Assembly (NCBI RefSeq): GCF_001442805.1
Contig: NZ_CP011131.1
Span: 1,302,001-1,366,000, forward strand
Length of the DNA: 64,000 nt
Source of the DNA: Lysobacter gummosus
GTDB taxonomy: Bacteria; Pseudomonadota; Gammaproteobacteria; Xanthomonadales; Xanthomonadaceae
Direction: 5' to 3'
The notes beneath the pieces are model-generated. The model was not told where the DNA came from and searched no databases. It was given only the letters and a program-made list of their open reading frames with translations. Position numbers and translations under genes: made by a program. Of this stretch, positions 9,601-17,441 are shown in pieces (position 1 is the stretch's first letter; every line of letters starts with the position of its first letter).

Positions 9601-10218
9601 GCGCGGCTGTTCCGCCGCTTCGAACAAGCCGAAGGCGCGCGCACCGCGGCGCGCTACGGTGGCAGCGGATTGGGCCTGGCGATCTGCCAGGAGCTGGCCG
9701 CGGCGATGGAAGGGCATGTGGCGGTGTTCAGTCAGGCGGGGCAGGGGGCGCGCTTCGTGCTCGATCTGCCTTTGGCTTGGGCGCCTCCGCCGCCGGTGGT
9801 GGAGAGTTCGACGCCGGAGCCTGTGTTCCGCGGCTTCCAGGTAGGGCCGCGGTCGGTGCTTTTGGTCGAGGACGACGCCACCGTGGCCGAAGTCATCGCA
9901 GGTCTGCTGCGCGCGCAAGGCCATCGCGTGAGCCATGTCGCCAACGGTCTGGCGGCGCTGGCCGAAACCGCGACCGCGCGTTTCGATCTGGCCATGCTCG
10001 ATCTGGACCTGCCCGGCATCAACGGCCTGGATCTGGCGCGGCAACTGCGCGCGCAGGGCTTCACTCAGCCGCTGATCGCGGTGACCGCGCGCGCCGATGC
10101 CGATGCCGAGCCGCAAGCGCAGGCGGCCGGGTTCGATCGTTTCCTGCGCAAGCCGATCACCGGCGCGATGCTCGCCGACACGATCGACAGCGTGCTGGCT
10201 CAGGCGGACACGCCGTAG
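6664..10218 (+). CDS. Hybrid sensor histidine kinase with periplasmic propeller (paralogue 2)
   Basis: The start is a GTG at 6664, five bases after a strong AGGAGG, and opens directly into a leucine-rich signal peptide. The protein has 1184 residues and the same architecture as its neighbour: propeller repeats (about 35-670), Y_Y_Y domain (about 680-760), a transmembrane helix (about 766-787), HisKA with H824, HATPase_c and a receiver domain with D1113. The sensor half differs substantially from paralogue 1 in sequence, whereas the transmitter half is almost the same, with long stretches identical at DNA level. That pattern suggests different stimuli feeding one shared downstream pathway (inference). 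The next kinase starts at or just after this gene's stop, so the two are probably co-transcribed. Confidence 0.93.
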   Translation: MLGRSLCLLLLLLLGAQFADEAQARLPETPRFRRFGQEQGLPKSVVAMELDHQGYLWIATEDGLARYDGVEFSLWRHTIGLSGSLPDNMLEDLYVDAGDRVWVASRNGLSYLGADRKEFVRISFSGADASCSDDVSYLTGTPDGSIWTATYAGQMCRIAPDGVRVTRYEPGVGAGARLPRGPVTALLADARGRLLVGTMNGLARFDNDRFAPIGRDETAGVRIGELSPDADGSIWVGTQRGLFRLSADDRMSPAPWALGEETTNAIVVSDLSGGRWIGTTAGLYRVDSDDNVRLLQDDAGDGVWDRRSGLMQMLRDDEGGIWFVTYSQGLAYLPPDWNRFASITSVGGRRIDRLDARDIAPDGDGGFWMLTATDLYRLRAGSGELEPVADSKSLGVKWLHTLFARPDGQLWIGHSTGLSLFDPVTSKARSWPFSARDPDLGATVWFLYEWPDGSLWLWFSDGSVRRYNADGEPLPAGEIEKVLGSAGFLTSTATFRPGPDGQPWFAGNNGLQRWDGSRFVPVPGGAFSDIQAISFAGPQRLWLARSGALESYRWQGGKLELERRIDNTADYPDTNVSGLLVSRNGTVWVTTTRGLLMVSADARRLRLFGLGDGIPNVELTRTTPHRNADGVGAALSLDGVVLFDLDTPFPGARPPRLSLETLSVRREEDEWTLTPAQGRVQLESDDRDLRIVARLMSFLDPRSHVYRFKLDGYDPDWIEQRANGERVFSRLDPGEYRVLIKAAGADGIWSDPVSFNLHVKPPWWRSGWAQMVFALIAIGLLAVGAIAYRRRLGRRSAWQLAVHKREVAEQASEAKTRFLATLGHEVRTPMTGVLGMSELLLDTPLDEKQRGYTESIRRAGEHLLRLVNDALDLARIESGKLELEDRPFDLRALVEEAAGLMRPLARQRGLDFQVDIAASAPLGLRGDPNRVCQILMNLLGNAIKFTEQGSVRLRVDALAPQGVRFEVADTGPGLNEEQKARLFRRFEQAEGARTAARYGGSGLGLAICQELAAAMEGHVAVFSQAGQGARFVLDLPLAWAPPPPVVESSTPEPVFRGFQVGPRSVLLVEDDATVAEVIAGLLRAQGHRVSHVANGLAALAETATARFDLAMLDLDLPGINGLDLARQLRAQGFTQPLIAVTARADADAEPQAQAAGFDRFLRKPITGAMLADTIDSVLAQADTP

Positions 10219-10232
10219 TGGCCGCCGCGTCC

Positions 10233-13200
10233 ATGCAAGCAAGCGAATGCACGCGCGCATCGTGGCTGCTGCGTGGCCTGCTGATGCTGGCTTGCGCGAT
10301 GTCGGCCTGGGCCGCGCCGGTGTTGGCCGGCCTGCCGGAAACGCCGCGGCCGCGCCAGCTGACCGTCGCCGACGGCTTGCCGTCCAACACCATCAACCGC
10401 ATCGCCGAAGATCGTCACGGTTATCTGTGGATCGCCACCAGCGAAGGGCTGGCGCGTTACGACGGCACCGGTTACCGCGTCTGGCAGCGCGAACAGGGCC
10501 TGCTCGACAACTACGTGTGGGCGGTGCACGTGGACGCGCGCAACCGGGTATGGATCGGCACCGGGCAAGCCGGGCTGGCGATGCTCGATACCGAGCGCAA
10601 GCGCTGGCGTTACTTCAACCGCAGCAATACGCCGCTCATCACCGACGACACCGTGTGGTCGATCGCCTCCACGCCCGACGGCGCGCTGTGGTTCGGCACC
10701 GAGCGCGGCGGCCTGTACCGCATGGCCGAGGACGGCAAGATCAGCCGCTACATGCCGCGCCCGGGCGATGCGCGCAGCCTGCCCAGCGAAGGCGTGGCCA
10801 ACCTCACCGTCGCGCCCGACGGCACGCTGTGGATCAGCACCCTGGCCGGCGCCGCGCGCTGGACCGGGCACGATTTCGAACGCGTGCCCGACGGCGCGCT
10901 GAGTTCCAACATCGTCAACACGATTACTTTCGAAAACGACGGCACCGCCTGGTTCGGCACCCCGCACGGCGTCGGCGTGCGCCGGCCCGACGGCCGATAC
11001 GAGGCCGCGCCGTGGGCGAGCTTCGCGCCCAAGTTCAAGGTGGTCGATGTATTGCGCCGCGATCGCACCGGCCAGTACTGGTTCGATCTGCCGCAAGGCC
11101 TCGGCGTCGGCGGCCCGGACGGGATCGAAGTGGTGCCCTTGTTCAGCACCACCAGCCAGGGACTGGTGCGTCCCAGTTGGTCGGGCGCGTACGAAGATCG
11201 TGAAGGCGGCCTGTGGTTCGCCAGCAACGGCCACGGCCTGTGGTATCTGCCGCCGAGCTGGCGCCAGTTCTCGGTGTTGACCCGGCGCGTGGACGATCCG
11301 GCCTCGATGGCCAACGGCAGCGTGCGCGGCATCGCCGCGGCCAGCGACGGCGACATGTGGCTGGTCGGCAGCGGCGGGGTGCTCGACCGGCTCGATCCGG
11401 AAACCGGCGCGGTCGAGCATTTCGCGAAGGATTTCAGCGGTGGCCTGTCGCTGGACCGGGTGCTGCAGGATCGCGGCGGGCGCGTATGGGTGACCTATTA
11501 CGGCGGCTTGGCGCGGATCGATCCGGCCACCCGCGCGATCGCCAACTGGCATATGGACGACAGCGCCGATGCGATGATCAGCGGCACCGTCGAGCTGGTC
11601 GAAAGCCGCGGCCTGATCTGGCTGATCGGCAGCGACGGCGACGTGCAGGCGCGCGACGCCGACGGCCACGTGCGCGAGGCGATGAGTTTCGGCGATCGCG
11701 GCCTGCCCAAGGATCTGTCCGCGCCGCTGGCCGGCAACGGCCCCGACGGCGAGTTGTGGATCGCCGGCCGCGGCCTGTGGCGCTGGGACGAAAGCAGCCG
11801 CCGCTTCCTCGCCGTGCCGGGCGCGCCGACCGCCGAAGACGTGCAGGCCTTCGTGTTCGAAGGCAAGCAACGCCTGTGGATCGCCGGTTTCGGCTCGCTC
11901 GATACCTATCGCTGGGACGGCCAGCGCCTGCAGCGCGAATTCGGCCTGGGCCTGCTCGACGGCCTGCCCTCCACCGAAGCGCGCGGCCTCACCGTCGATA
12001 GCGCCGGCGTGGTGTGGATGACCACCAAGCGCGGCCTGGTGCGGATCGATCCGTTCGCGCATTCGGTGCGCGTGTACGGCGTCAAGGACGGCTTGCCGAG
12101 CCAGGAGTTCGCGCGCGCGCCGGTGCCGCGTCCGGGCGACGGCCGCATCCTGATCGGCAGTCCGGAGGGGCTGGTGTTGTTCGATCCGGCGGTGGTGCGG
12201 CCGATCCGATCCGCGCCGTCGCTGATCGTGGAAAGCATCGAAGTGCGGCGCGGCGCCGATCGCATCGCCTTCCCGACCTTCATGCCCGATCCGGCGCAGG
12301 CGATCGCCGGGCGCATACCGGTGGTGCACATCGCCGACGGCGACCGCGATCTGCGCATCGTCGCGCGGCTGCTGTCGTTCAACGGCACGCAGAGCAACCG
12401 TTATCGCTTCCGCCTGCGCAATTACGATCCCGGCTGGGTCGAGGCCGGGTCCAGCGGCGAGCGCCTGTTCTCGCAACTCTCGCCCGGCGACTACCGCCTG
12501 CAGATCATCGCCAAGACCGCCGACAACGTGTGGTCTCCGATACAGCTCATCGAGCTGCATGTCGATTCGCCGTGGTGGTGGAGCTGGTGGGCGGTGCTGG
12601 GTGTGATCGCGATGTTGTTGCTGGTGCTGGCCTGGATATTGCTCGCCCATCGCAACCGTCTGCAGCGCAGGCTCGCGTGGCAGCGCTCGGAACACGAGCG
12701 CGAAGTGACCAAGCAGGCATCGCTGGCGAAGACGCGGTTCCTGGCGACCTTGGGGCACGAGGTGCGCACGCCGATGACGGGCGTGTTGGGGATGAGCGAG
12801 TTGTTGCTGGATACGCAGCTGGATCAAAAGCAGCGTAGCTACACGGAATCTATTCGTCGCGCTGGCGAACACCTCTTGCGGTTGGTCAACGACGCCCTGG
12901 ATCTGGCCCGGATCGAATCCGGCCGCCTGGAACTGGCCGACGAACCCTTCGACCTGCGCGCGCTGGTCGATCAGGCCACCGACCTGATGCGGCCGCTGGC
13001 GCAGCAACGCGGGCTGACCTTCGAGATCGAAGTCGCCGCCAACGTGCCGCGCGGCCTGCGCGGCGACGGCAGCCGCGTGTGCCAGATCCTGTTGAACCTG
13101 ATCGGCAACGCGATCAAGTTTACCGACGAAGGCAAGGTCAGCGTGTTCGTCGAGCGCCTGGTTCCGCAGGGCGTGCGCTTCGAAGTCGCCGACACCGGCC

Positions 13201-13871
13201 CCGGGCTCAACGACGAACAAAAACAGCGATTGTTCCGCCGCTTCGAACAAGCCGAAGGCGCGCGCACCGCAGCGCGCTACGGCGGCAGCGGGTTGGGGCT
13301 GGCGATCAGTCAGGAACTGGCCGCGGCGATGGAAGGGCATATCGCGGTGGTGAGCTCGCCGGGGCAGGGGGCGCGGTTCCTGTTCGATTTGCCGTTGCCT
13401 GCGGCGGAGCCGCCGCGGGCTTCGGTGGGGTCGGTGGATGGGACGCGGGCGAACGCGGGCTCAACGCCGGAGCCTGGTTGGCGTGGCTTGCAGAGAATTC
13501 CGCGGGCTGTGCTTTTGGTCGAAGACGATCCGACCGTCGCCGAGGTGATCGCCGGCCTGCTGCGCGTGCAGGGCCATCGCGTCACCCATGTCGGCAACGG
13601 CCTGGCCGCGTTGGCGGAAGTGGCGACGGCGAATTTCGACATCGCCTTGCTCGACCTGGACCTGCCCGGCATCAACGGCCTGGATCTGGCCCGGCAACTG
13701 CGCACGCAAGGCTTCACCCAGCCGCTGGTCGCGGTGACCGCGCGCGCCGACGCCGATGCCGAACCGCAGGCCGCCGCCGCCGGTTTCGACCGTTTCCTGC
13801 GCAAGCCGGTGACCGGGGCGATGCTCGGCGAAGCGATCGATCTGGTGAATCCGCGTCCGGCCACAAATTAA
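10233..13871 (+). CDS. Hybrid sensor histidine kinase with periplasmic propeller (paralogue 3)
   Basis: I place the start at the ATG at 10233, ahead of a signal peptide (ending near P-V-L-A-G). A GTG at 10218 that shares a base with the previous stop codon is an alternative and would give translational coupling. From 10233 the product is 1212 residues: propeller repeats (about 45-680), Y_Y_Y domain (about 690-775), transmembrane helix (about 783-804), HisKA with H842, HATPase_c and receiver with D1141. All catalytic motifs are intact. A longer open frame upstream is only a shadow of paralogue 2. With no HPt or response-regulator gene beside the trio, the phosphorelay partner must lie elsewhere. 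Confidence 0.92.
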   Translation: MQASECTRASWLLRGLLMLACAMSAWAAPVLAGLPETPRPRQLTVADGLPSNTINRIAEDRHGYLWIATSEGLARYDGTGYRVWQREQGLLDNYVWAVHVDARNRVWIGTGQAGLAMLDTERKRWRYFNRSNTPLITDDTVWSIASTPDGALWFGTERGGLYRMAEDGKISRYMPRPGDARSLPSEGVANLTVAPDGTLWISTLAGAARWTGHDFERVPDGALSSNIVNTITFENDGTAWFGTPHGVGVRRPDGRYEAAPWASFAPKFKVVDVLRRDRTGQYWFDLPQGLGVGGPDGIEVVPLFSTTSQGLVRPSWSGAYEDREGGLWFASNGHGLWYLPPSWRQFSVLTRRVDDPASMANGSVRGIAAASDGDMWLVGSGGVLDRLDPETGAVEHFAKDFSGGLSLDRVLQDRGGRVWVTYYGGLARIDPATRAIANWHMDDSADAMISGTVELVESRGLIWLIGSDGDVQARDADGHVREAMSFGDRGLPKDLSAPLAGNGPDGELWIAGRGLWRWDESSRRFLAVPGAPTAEDVQAFVFEGKQRLWIAGFGSLDTYRWDGQRLQREFGLGLLDGLPSTEARGLTVDSAGVVWMTTKRGLVRIDPFAHSVRVYGVKDGLPSQEFARAPVPRPGDGRILIGSPEGLVLFDPAVVRPIRSAPSLIVESIEVRRGADRIAFPTFMPDPAQAIAGRIPVVHIADGDRDLRIVARLLSFNGTQSNRYRFRLRNYDPGWVEAGSSGERLFSQLSPGDYRLQIIAKTADNVWSPIQLIELHVDSPWWWSWWAVLGVIAMLLLVLAWILLAHRNRLQRRLAWQRSEHEREVTKQASLAKTRFLATLGHEVRTPMTGVLGMSELLLDTQLDQKQRSYTESIRRAGEHLLRLVNDALDLARIESGRLELADEPFDLRALVDQATDLMRPLAQQRGLTFEIEVAANVPRGLRGDGSRVCQILLNLIGNAIKFTDEGKVSVFVERLVPQGVRFEVADTGPGLNDEQKQRLFRRFEQAEGARTAARYGGSGLGLAISQELAAAMEGHIAVVSSPGQGARFLFDLPLPAAEPPRASVGSVDGTRANAGSTPEPGWRGLQRIPRAVLLVEDDPTVAEVIAGLLRVQGHRVTHVGNGLAALAEVATANFDIALLDLDLPGINGLDLARQLRTQGFTQPLVAVTARADADAEPQAAAAGFDRFLRKPVTGAMLGEAIDLVNPRPATN

Positions 13872-14228
13872 GACGGCATCGGGCCGCGATCGAGGCCGGC
13901 GTAACGTGTCGAACATCACGGCCGGCGCATCGTGCGCCGGCATCCGAACCGCGCGGCAAGACGTCGCGAACCGTCCGCGCTTGCGCAAATGCATATCGAG
14001 TGCGTGTGCGTTCTGAGCAGTCGCAGCGATCGCGTAGATGCCGCGCGTGATTTTCATCACGCAAGGCCAATCGCCTGTGTGCCAGAGCTCCCGTTTCCGC
14101 GAGTTCGCCATGCATGCGCACTTGCGCATCGCATCGGCGCGACTAGCGTGGCCCCGACATCGAAGCATTGGAGTCCGATGTCCGTGCGCGATCAGCGCGC
14201 GTCACCCATCACATTCGGAAGGTGAACT
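13872..14228. other. Intergenic gap with one hairpin
   Basis: No gene is evident in this 357-base gap. A 9-bp perfect hairpin (GCCGGCGCA / TGCGCCGGC, 13921-13941) follows the third kinase and may end its transcript, although it has no T-run. GGAAGGTGAAC just before 14229 provides the ribosome-binding site of the next gene. Confidence 0.5.
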
Positions 14229-14729
14229 ATGGAACGGACCAAATCCGCGCTTATCGCGCTGCTCGCTGTAGTGGCCGCATCCACCGCGTTATCGGCCGAC
14301 GCCGCCGGCGGCAAAGGCCTGACCTGGCGCAAGGTCACGCATCTGAACATCGGCGTCGACCATATCGGCTGCGGCTACAGCAACGGCGCGAACGAATGCG
14401 ATCCCTACATCGGCGACACCGTGTGTTCGACCCGGTTGCCGGTGCTGTGTGTGAAAGAAGACGGCTCGCCGGTGCCGGCCGGCGTCACCACGGATTTTTA
14501 TAATTCGTGGGGACGCGGCAACATCGCCTTGACCCGCGCGGTACGCGGCGATTCGCTGACCAGCCTGGCCGACGCCAATGCGGTGTGTCGCGCCGAACTC
14601 GGCCCGGGCTACAAGATTGCCGGCCACGGCCACTTCAGCTGGTACGGCTACGCCTACGGCAACATCGACAGCACTACCCGCTTCTGGGCCCACATCGACA
14701 GCCAGCAAGGCAACTGCTGGAATCCCTGA
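14229..14729 (+). CDS. Small secreted cysteine-containing protein of unknown function
   Basis: The 166-residue product has a typical signal peptide (about residues 1-26, ending near ADA-A). The mature part has six cysteines (C-G-Y-S, E-C-D-P, V-C-S-T, L-C-V-K, V-C-R-A, N-C-W-N), an even number that suggests disulfides and export. Notable are F-Y-N-S-W-G-R-G-N, G-Y-K-I-A-G-H-G-H-F and the terminal R-F-W-A-H-I-D...G-N-C-W-N-P, which resemble the C-terminus of a family of small secreted hypothetical proteins I have seen in Lysobacter-like and myxobacterial genomes. No enzymatic motif is recognised. It stands alone, separated from the kinases by 357 bases and followed by a convergent gene. Confidence 0.8.
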   Translation: MERTKSALIALLAVVAASTALSADAAGGKGLTWRKVTHLNIGVDHIGCGYSNGANECDPYIGDTVCSTRLPVLCVKEDGSPVPAGVTTDFYNSWGRGNIALTRAVRGDSLTSLADANAVCRAELGPGYKIAGHGHFSWYGYAYGNIDSTTRFWAHIDSQQGNCWNP

Positions 14730-14750
14730 GCCGGGTCGATCGTGCATGAC

Positions 14751-14780
14751 CACCCTTCTCCCGTTGCCGGGAGAAGGGTG
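14751..14780. terminator. Hairpin between convergent genes
   Basis: A perfect 13-bp stem (CACCCTTCTCCCG / CGGGAGAAGGGTG) with a TTGC loop sits between the secreted-protein gene and the convergent lyase gene. There is no T-tract; it may act as a bidirectional 3' structure or belong to a dispersed palindrome family. Confidence 0.6.
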
Positions 14781-14805
14781 CCGGCGCAGCGTCGGCGCGC
14801 ATTGC

Positions 14806-15606
14806 TCAGGGCAATCGGGTCACGGTGATGTCGTCGTGATACACCATCCGCGTCAGCGCCGCGGCCGGGAATTGTTCCGAATCGGGCCGGTACAAACCCC
14901 ATTGGATGGTTCCGGCGGTGCCGGTATAGGCGGGATTGAAGGTCGCAAACGCGGTTTCTTCCGCCTTGCGCACGTAGTCGGCCTGATCGTCCAGACGCAC
15001 GTCGGCGGTGAAGCGGCCGCTGGCGTCCTTGGCCCAGACGATGTCGAATCTGAAGTCGATCCAGCGATTGTTGTACGGCCGTACGTCCTCGATCAGCAGC
15101 GCTTGCTTGCTGCCATAGCGCAATATCATCTGGTTGCGCCTGATCCCGACCATCAGGTCGGGGCCGCCGCTGAAATGCTTGAACTGCCAGAGGATGTCGA
15201 GAGGTGCCGAGCCCGAGGTCGGCAGCCACGGCTCCCAATCCTTGAGCATCAGGCTGAAGGTATACAGGCGATGCTGGCCGGGCGCGTATTGACCGGGCCG
15301 GGTGCCGTCGATGAGGACCCGTCCGGCGGTGCTTTCGCTGCGCGGCGCGCCGAAAGAAACATAGTCCGGATTGCGCAGCGTGACTTTGTGCGCGATGGCG
15401 AAGCGGCCCGAGCGCGGCTTGTCGCTGACCATGCTGGCCGCATCGGCGGCGGGCGCTTCGGTGCCGATCAATCCGGGAATGCCCGAATCCAGCGTGCCGG
15501 TTTCGTAGTCGATATTCAGCAACGTGGTCTGCGCCGGAACCGCGGGCGCTGCGAGGATCGCGGCCAGTGCGGCGGCGCGGACGGCGTGGGTACGGATCGA
15601 TGACAT
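14806..15606 (-). CDS. Heparinase-I-like polysaccharide lyase
   Basis: Start set at 15606, giving 266 residues and a signal peptide (about residues 1-25, ending PAVPA-Q). The longer open frame upstream is out-of-frame hemE sequence. The mature region looks like the Polysacc_lyase (PF14099) jelly-roll fold: an N-terminal I-D-Y-E-T-G strand, the central I-L-W-Q-F-K-H-F segment and W-I-D-F-R-F-D-I-V-W near residue 190, then G-I/T-I-Q-W-G-L-Y-R near the C-terminus. Members cleave uronic-acid polysaccharides by beta-elimination, but substrate cannot be assigned and some family members are only carbohydrate-binding. The gene is monocistronic, lying downstream of hemE on the same strand with a terminator between them. 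Confidence 0.78.
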   Translation of the reverse strand: MSSIRTHAVRAAALAAILAAPAVPAQTTLLNIDYETGTLDSGIPGLIGTEAPAADAASMVSDKPRSGRFAIAHKVTLRNPDYVSFGAPRSESTAGRVLIDGTRPGQYAPGQHRLYTFSLMLKDWEPWLPTSGSAPLDILWQFKHFSGGPDLMVGIRRNQMILRYGSKQALLIEDVRPYNNRWIDFRFDIVWAKDASGRFTADVRLDDQADYVRKAEETAFATFNPAYTGTAGTIQWGLYRPDSEQFPAAALTRMVYHDDITVTRLP

Positions 15607-15644
15607 CGGGCGGCTCCGGTCGGGTGACCGCCGCATGGTACGAG

Positions 15645-15675
15645 AAAAAAAACCGGCGAGATCGCCGGTTTTTTT
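15645..15675 (-). terminator. Intrinsic terminator of hemE
   Basis: AAAAAAACCGGCGA pairs with TCGCCGGTTTTTTT around a 2-base loop. It follows the hemE stop (15696) on the minus strand by about 20 bases and has T-runs in both directions, so it should terminate hemE transcription before the lyase gene. Confidence 0.9.
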
Positions 15676-15695
15676 CGGGCTAATCGTGATTGCGC

Positions 15696-16772
15696 TCAGC
15701 GCGCGCTTAATGTGTGCACTGCATCCACCAAGACTGCGACATGCTCGGGCGACATGTCCGGCGACATGCCGTGACCGAGGTTGAACACATGGCCTTCGCG
15801 CGAGCCGCCGTTGCCGTCGCGGTAATCGTCGAGCGCGCGTCCGACTTCGGCGCGGATCGCTTCGGGCGAGGCGTACAGCGTGACCGGATCGAGATTGCCC
15901 TGCAGCGCCACGCGCGAACCGATGCGGCGCGCGGCCTCGCCCAGGCCGATGGTCCAGTCCACGCCGACCGCTTCCGCGCCGCTGTCGGCGAGTTCTTCCA
16001 GGTAAGGATCGTTGCCCTTGCCGAACAGGATCAGCGGCGCGCGCGCGTCGCCTTCGCCGCGCGAAAGCTCCGCGGCGATGCGTTGCAGATAGCGCAGCGA
16101 GAATTCGCGATACATGCTCGGCGACAGCACGCCGCCCCAGGTGTCGAACACTTGGAGCGCCTGCGCGCCGGCGGCGTGCTGTGCCTTGAGGTAGGCGATC
16201 ACCGCATCGGTGACCACGCTCAGCAGGCGGTGCATCGCCGCCGGATCGTTGAGTGCGAGCGCCTTGACCTTGGAATAGTTGTCGCTGCCGCCGCCTTCGA
16301 CCATGTAGCAGGCCAGCGTCCACGGGCTGCCGGAGAAACCGATCAGCGGCACCGAGCCGTTTAGCTCACGGCGGATGGTGCGCACCGCGTCCATCACATA
16401 GCGCAGCTCGGTTTCCATATCGGGCACGGCCAGCCTGGCGATGTCGGCGGCGCTGCGGATCGGGCGTTCGAACTTGGGGCCTTCGCCGTCGGCGAAATAC
16501 AGGCCCAGGCCCATCGCGTCGGGCACGGTGAGGATGTCGGAGAACAGGATCGCCGCGTCCAGCGGGAAACGGCGCAGCGGCTGCAGGGTGACTTCGCAGG
16601 CCAGTTCGGGATTCTTCGCCAGGTTGAGGAAGCTGCCGGCCTGGGCGCGGGTGGCGCGGTACTCGGGCAGGTAGCGGCCGGCCTGGCGCATCAGCCACAC
16701 GGGGGTGCGGTCGACGGGCTGGCGGCGCAGGGCGCGCAGGAAACGATCGTTGGTCAGGATTGGGCTGGACAT
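15696..16772 (-). CDS. hemE: Uroporphyrinogen decarboxylase
   Basis: The 358-residue protein matches HemE throughout. The diagnostic N-terminal signature [16 protein letters not shown] is at about residues 24-39, followed by [20 protein letters not shown] and the C-terminal F-N-L-G-H-G. The conserved Asp (F-S-D) and Arg residues that bind the tetrapyrrole carboxylates are present. The enzyme removes four acetate carboxyls from uroporphyrinogen III to give coproporphyrinogen III in cytoplasmic haem synthesis. It appears to be transcribed alone: a palindromic repeat lies upstream and an intrinsic terminator downstream. Confidence 0.98.
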   Translation of the reverse strand: MSSPILTNDRFLRALRRQPVDRTPVWLMRQAGRYLPEYRATRAQAGSFLNLAKNPELACEVTLQPLRRFPLDAAILFSDILTVPDAMGLGLYFADGEGPKFERPIRSAADIARLAVPDMETELRYVMDAVRTIRRELNGSVPLIGFSGSPWTLACYMVEGGGSDNYSKVKALALNDPAAMHRLLSVVTDAVIAYLKAQHAAGAQALQVFDTWGGVLSPSMYREFSLRYLQRIAAELSRGEGDARAPLILFGKGNDPYLEELADSGAEAVGVDWTIGLGEAARRIGSRVALQGNLDPVTLYASPEAIRAEVGRALDDYRDGNGGSREGHVFNLGHGMSPDMSPEHVAVLVDAVHTLSAR

Positions 16773-16847
16773 GGATAACCGTGGCGGGTGGGCGCCATCA
16801 ATGGGGAAGGGGTTGGAATGAGGGACTCAGGGATGGAGCTAAGAGCG

Positions 16848-17017
16848 AAGAGCGAATCCCCCCTGGCCCCCCTTTTTCAAAGGGGGGAACCCGGTAGGTG
16901 GGTTCTATGCGGCTTGCTGTTGCGCGGGGTTGCCGGAGCGATGGGTTGGCAGCGCCGACATTCCGACACGACGCATTCCCCCCTTTGAAAAGGGGGGGGC
17001 AGGGGGGATTCGCTCTT
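16848..17017. repeat. Large palindromic repeat element (CCCCCTTT/AAAGGGGG family)
   Basis: The left arm (16848-16889) and right arm (16976-17017) are inverted copies: both start outward with AAGAGCGAATCCCCCC and contain a nested CCCCCCTTT(T)TCAAAGGGGGG palindrome. The element is about 170 bp, non-coding, and lies between hemE and the WGR gene. Related sequence occurs as a tandem array at 51374-51703, so it is a multicopy element of this genome. Confidence 0.85.
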
Positions 17018-17048
17018 CCCGCCCAAGCCGGGCGCCCCAGCCAACGCT

Positions 17049-17381
17049 TCATCGCGGCGCTTCGGCGCCCTGACTGAACATCAGCTGGAACCCGCGCTTG
17101 AGCTGCTGGTCCCGCGCATGTTCCAGCGCCGCCAGGGCGCTGTCGTGGTCCATGAACTGCTCGCGCCGGACCGTGCTGCGGCCGCCGATCTGACCGGTTT
17201 CGCGCACCAGGGCCCAGCCGCCGAGCAAGTCGGGCTGCAGCATCAGTTGCACGAAGCGCGGGGCTTCGCGGCCGTCGGGCCGTTGTTGGAGAAGTAGGCG
17301 CACCGGGCGATTGTAGCGGCTGCCGGGGCGCAGCCGGGTGGGCGCGATGTCGCGGTCCGCACGCCGCTGCGTTGCAGCCAC
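17049..17381 (-). CDS. WGR-domain protein
   Basis: This 110-residue product is almost entirely a WGR domain: V-Q-L-M-L-Q-P-D-L-L-G-G-W-A-L-V-R-E-T-G-Q-I-G-G in the middle and the final A-L-A-A-L-E-H-A-R-D-Q-Q-L-K-R-G-F helix. The central W-G-R is replaced by E-T-G, a known kind of drift. Stand-alone WGR proteins are widespread in proteobacteria and may bind nucleic acid, as WGR domains of PARPs do; no function is proven. The only plausible start is the GTG at 17381, which leaves about 25 Arg-rich residues before the domain. It may be co-transcribed with the regulator gene upstream (about 60-base gap). Confidence 0.8.
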   Translation of the reverse strand: MAATQRRADRDIAPTRLRPGSRYNRPVRLLLQQRPDGREAPRFVQLMLQPDLLGGWALVRETGQIGGRSTVRREQFMDHDSALAALEHARDQQLKRGFQLMFSQGAEAPR

Positions 17382-17441
17382 GGGACTGGCCGCGGCCGGT
17401 TCGGGCCGGTTCGCGGGCCTGTCGCCCCGGCGCGCGCGCCC

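Noticed and set aside
2677-13340. Very long minus-strand open frames opposite the three kinases (for example 2677-6336, 6430-10260, 10200-13340)
   Set aside because: They are the mirror of high-GC codon bias; translations are Arg/Gln/Ala/His-rich with no domains, and they cover genes with full catalytic motifs on the plus strand.
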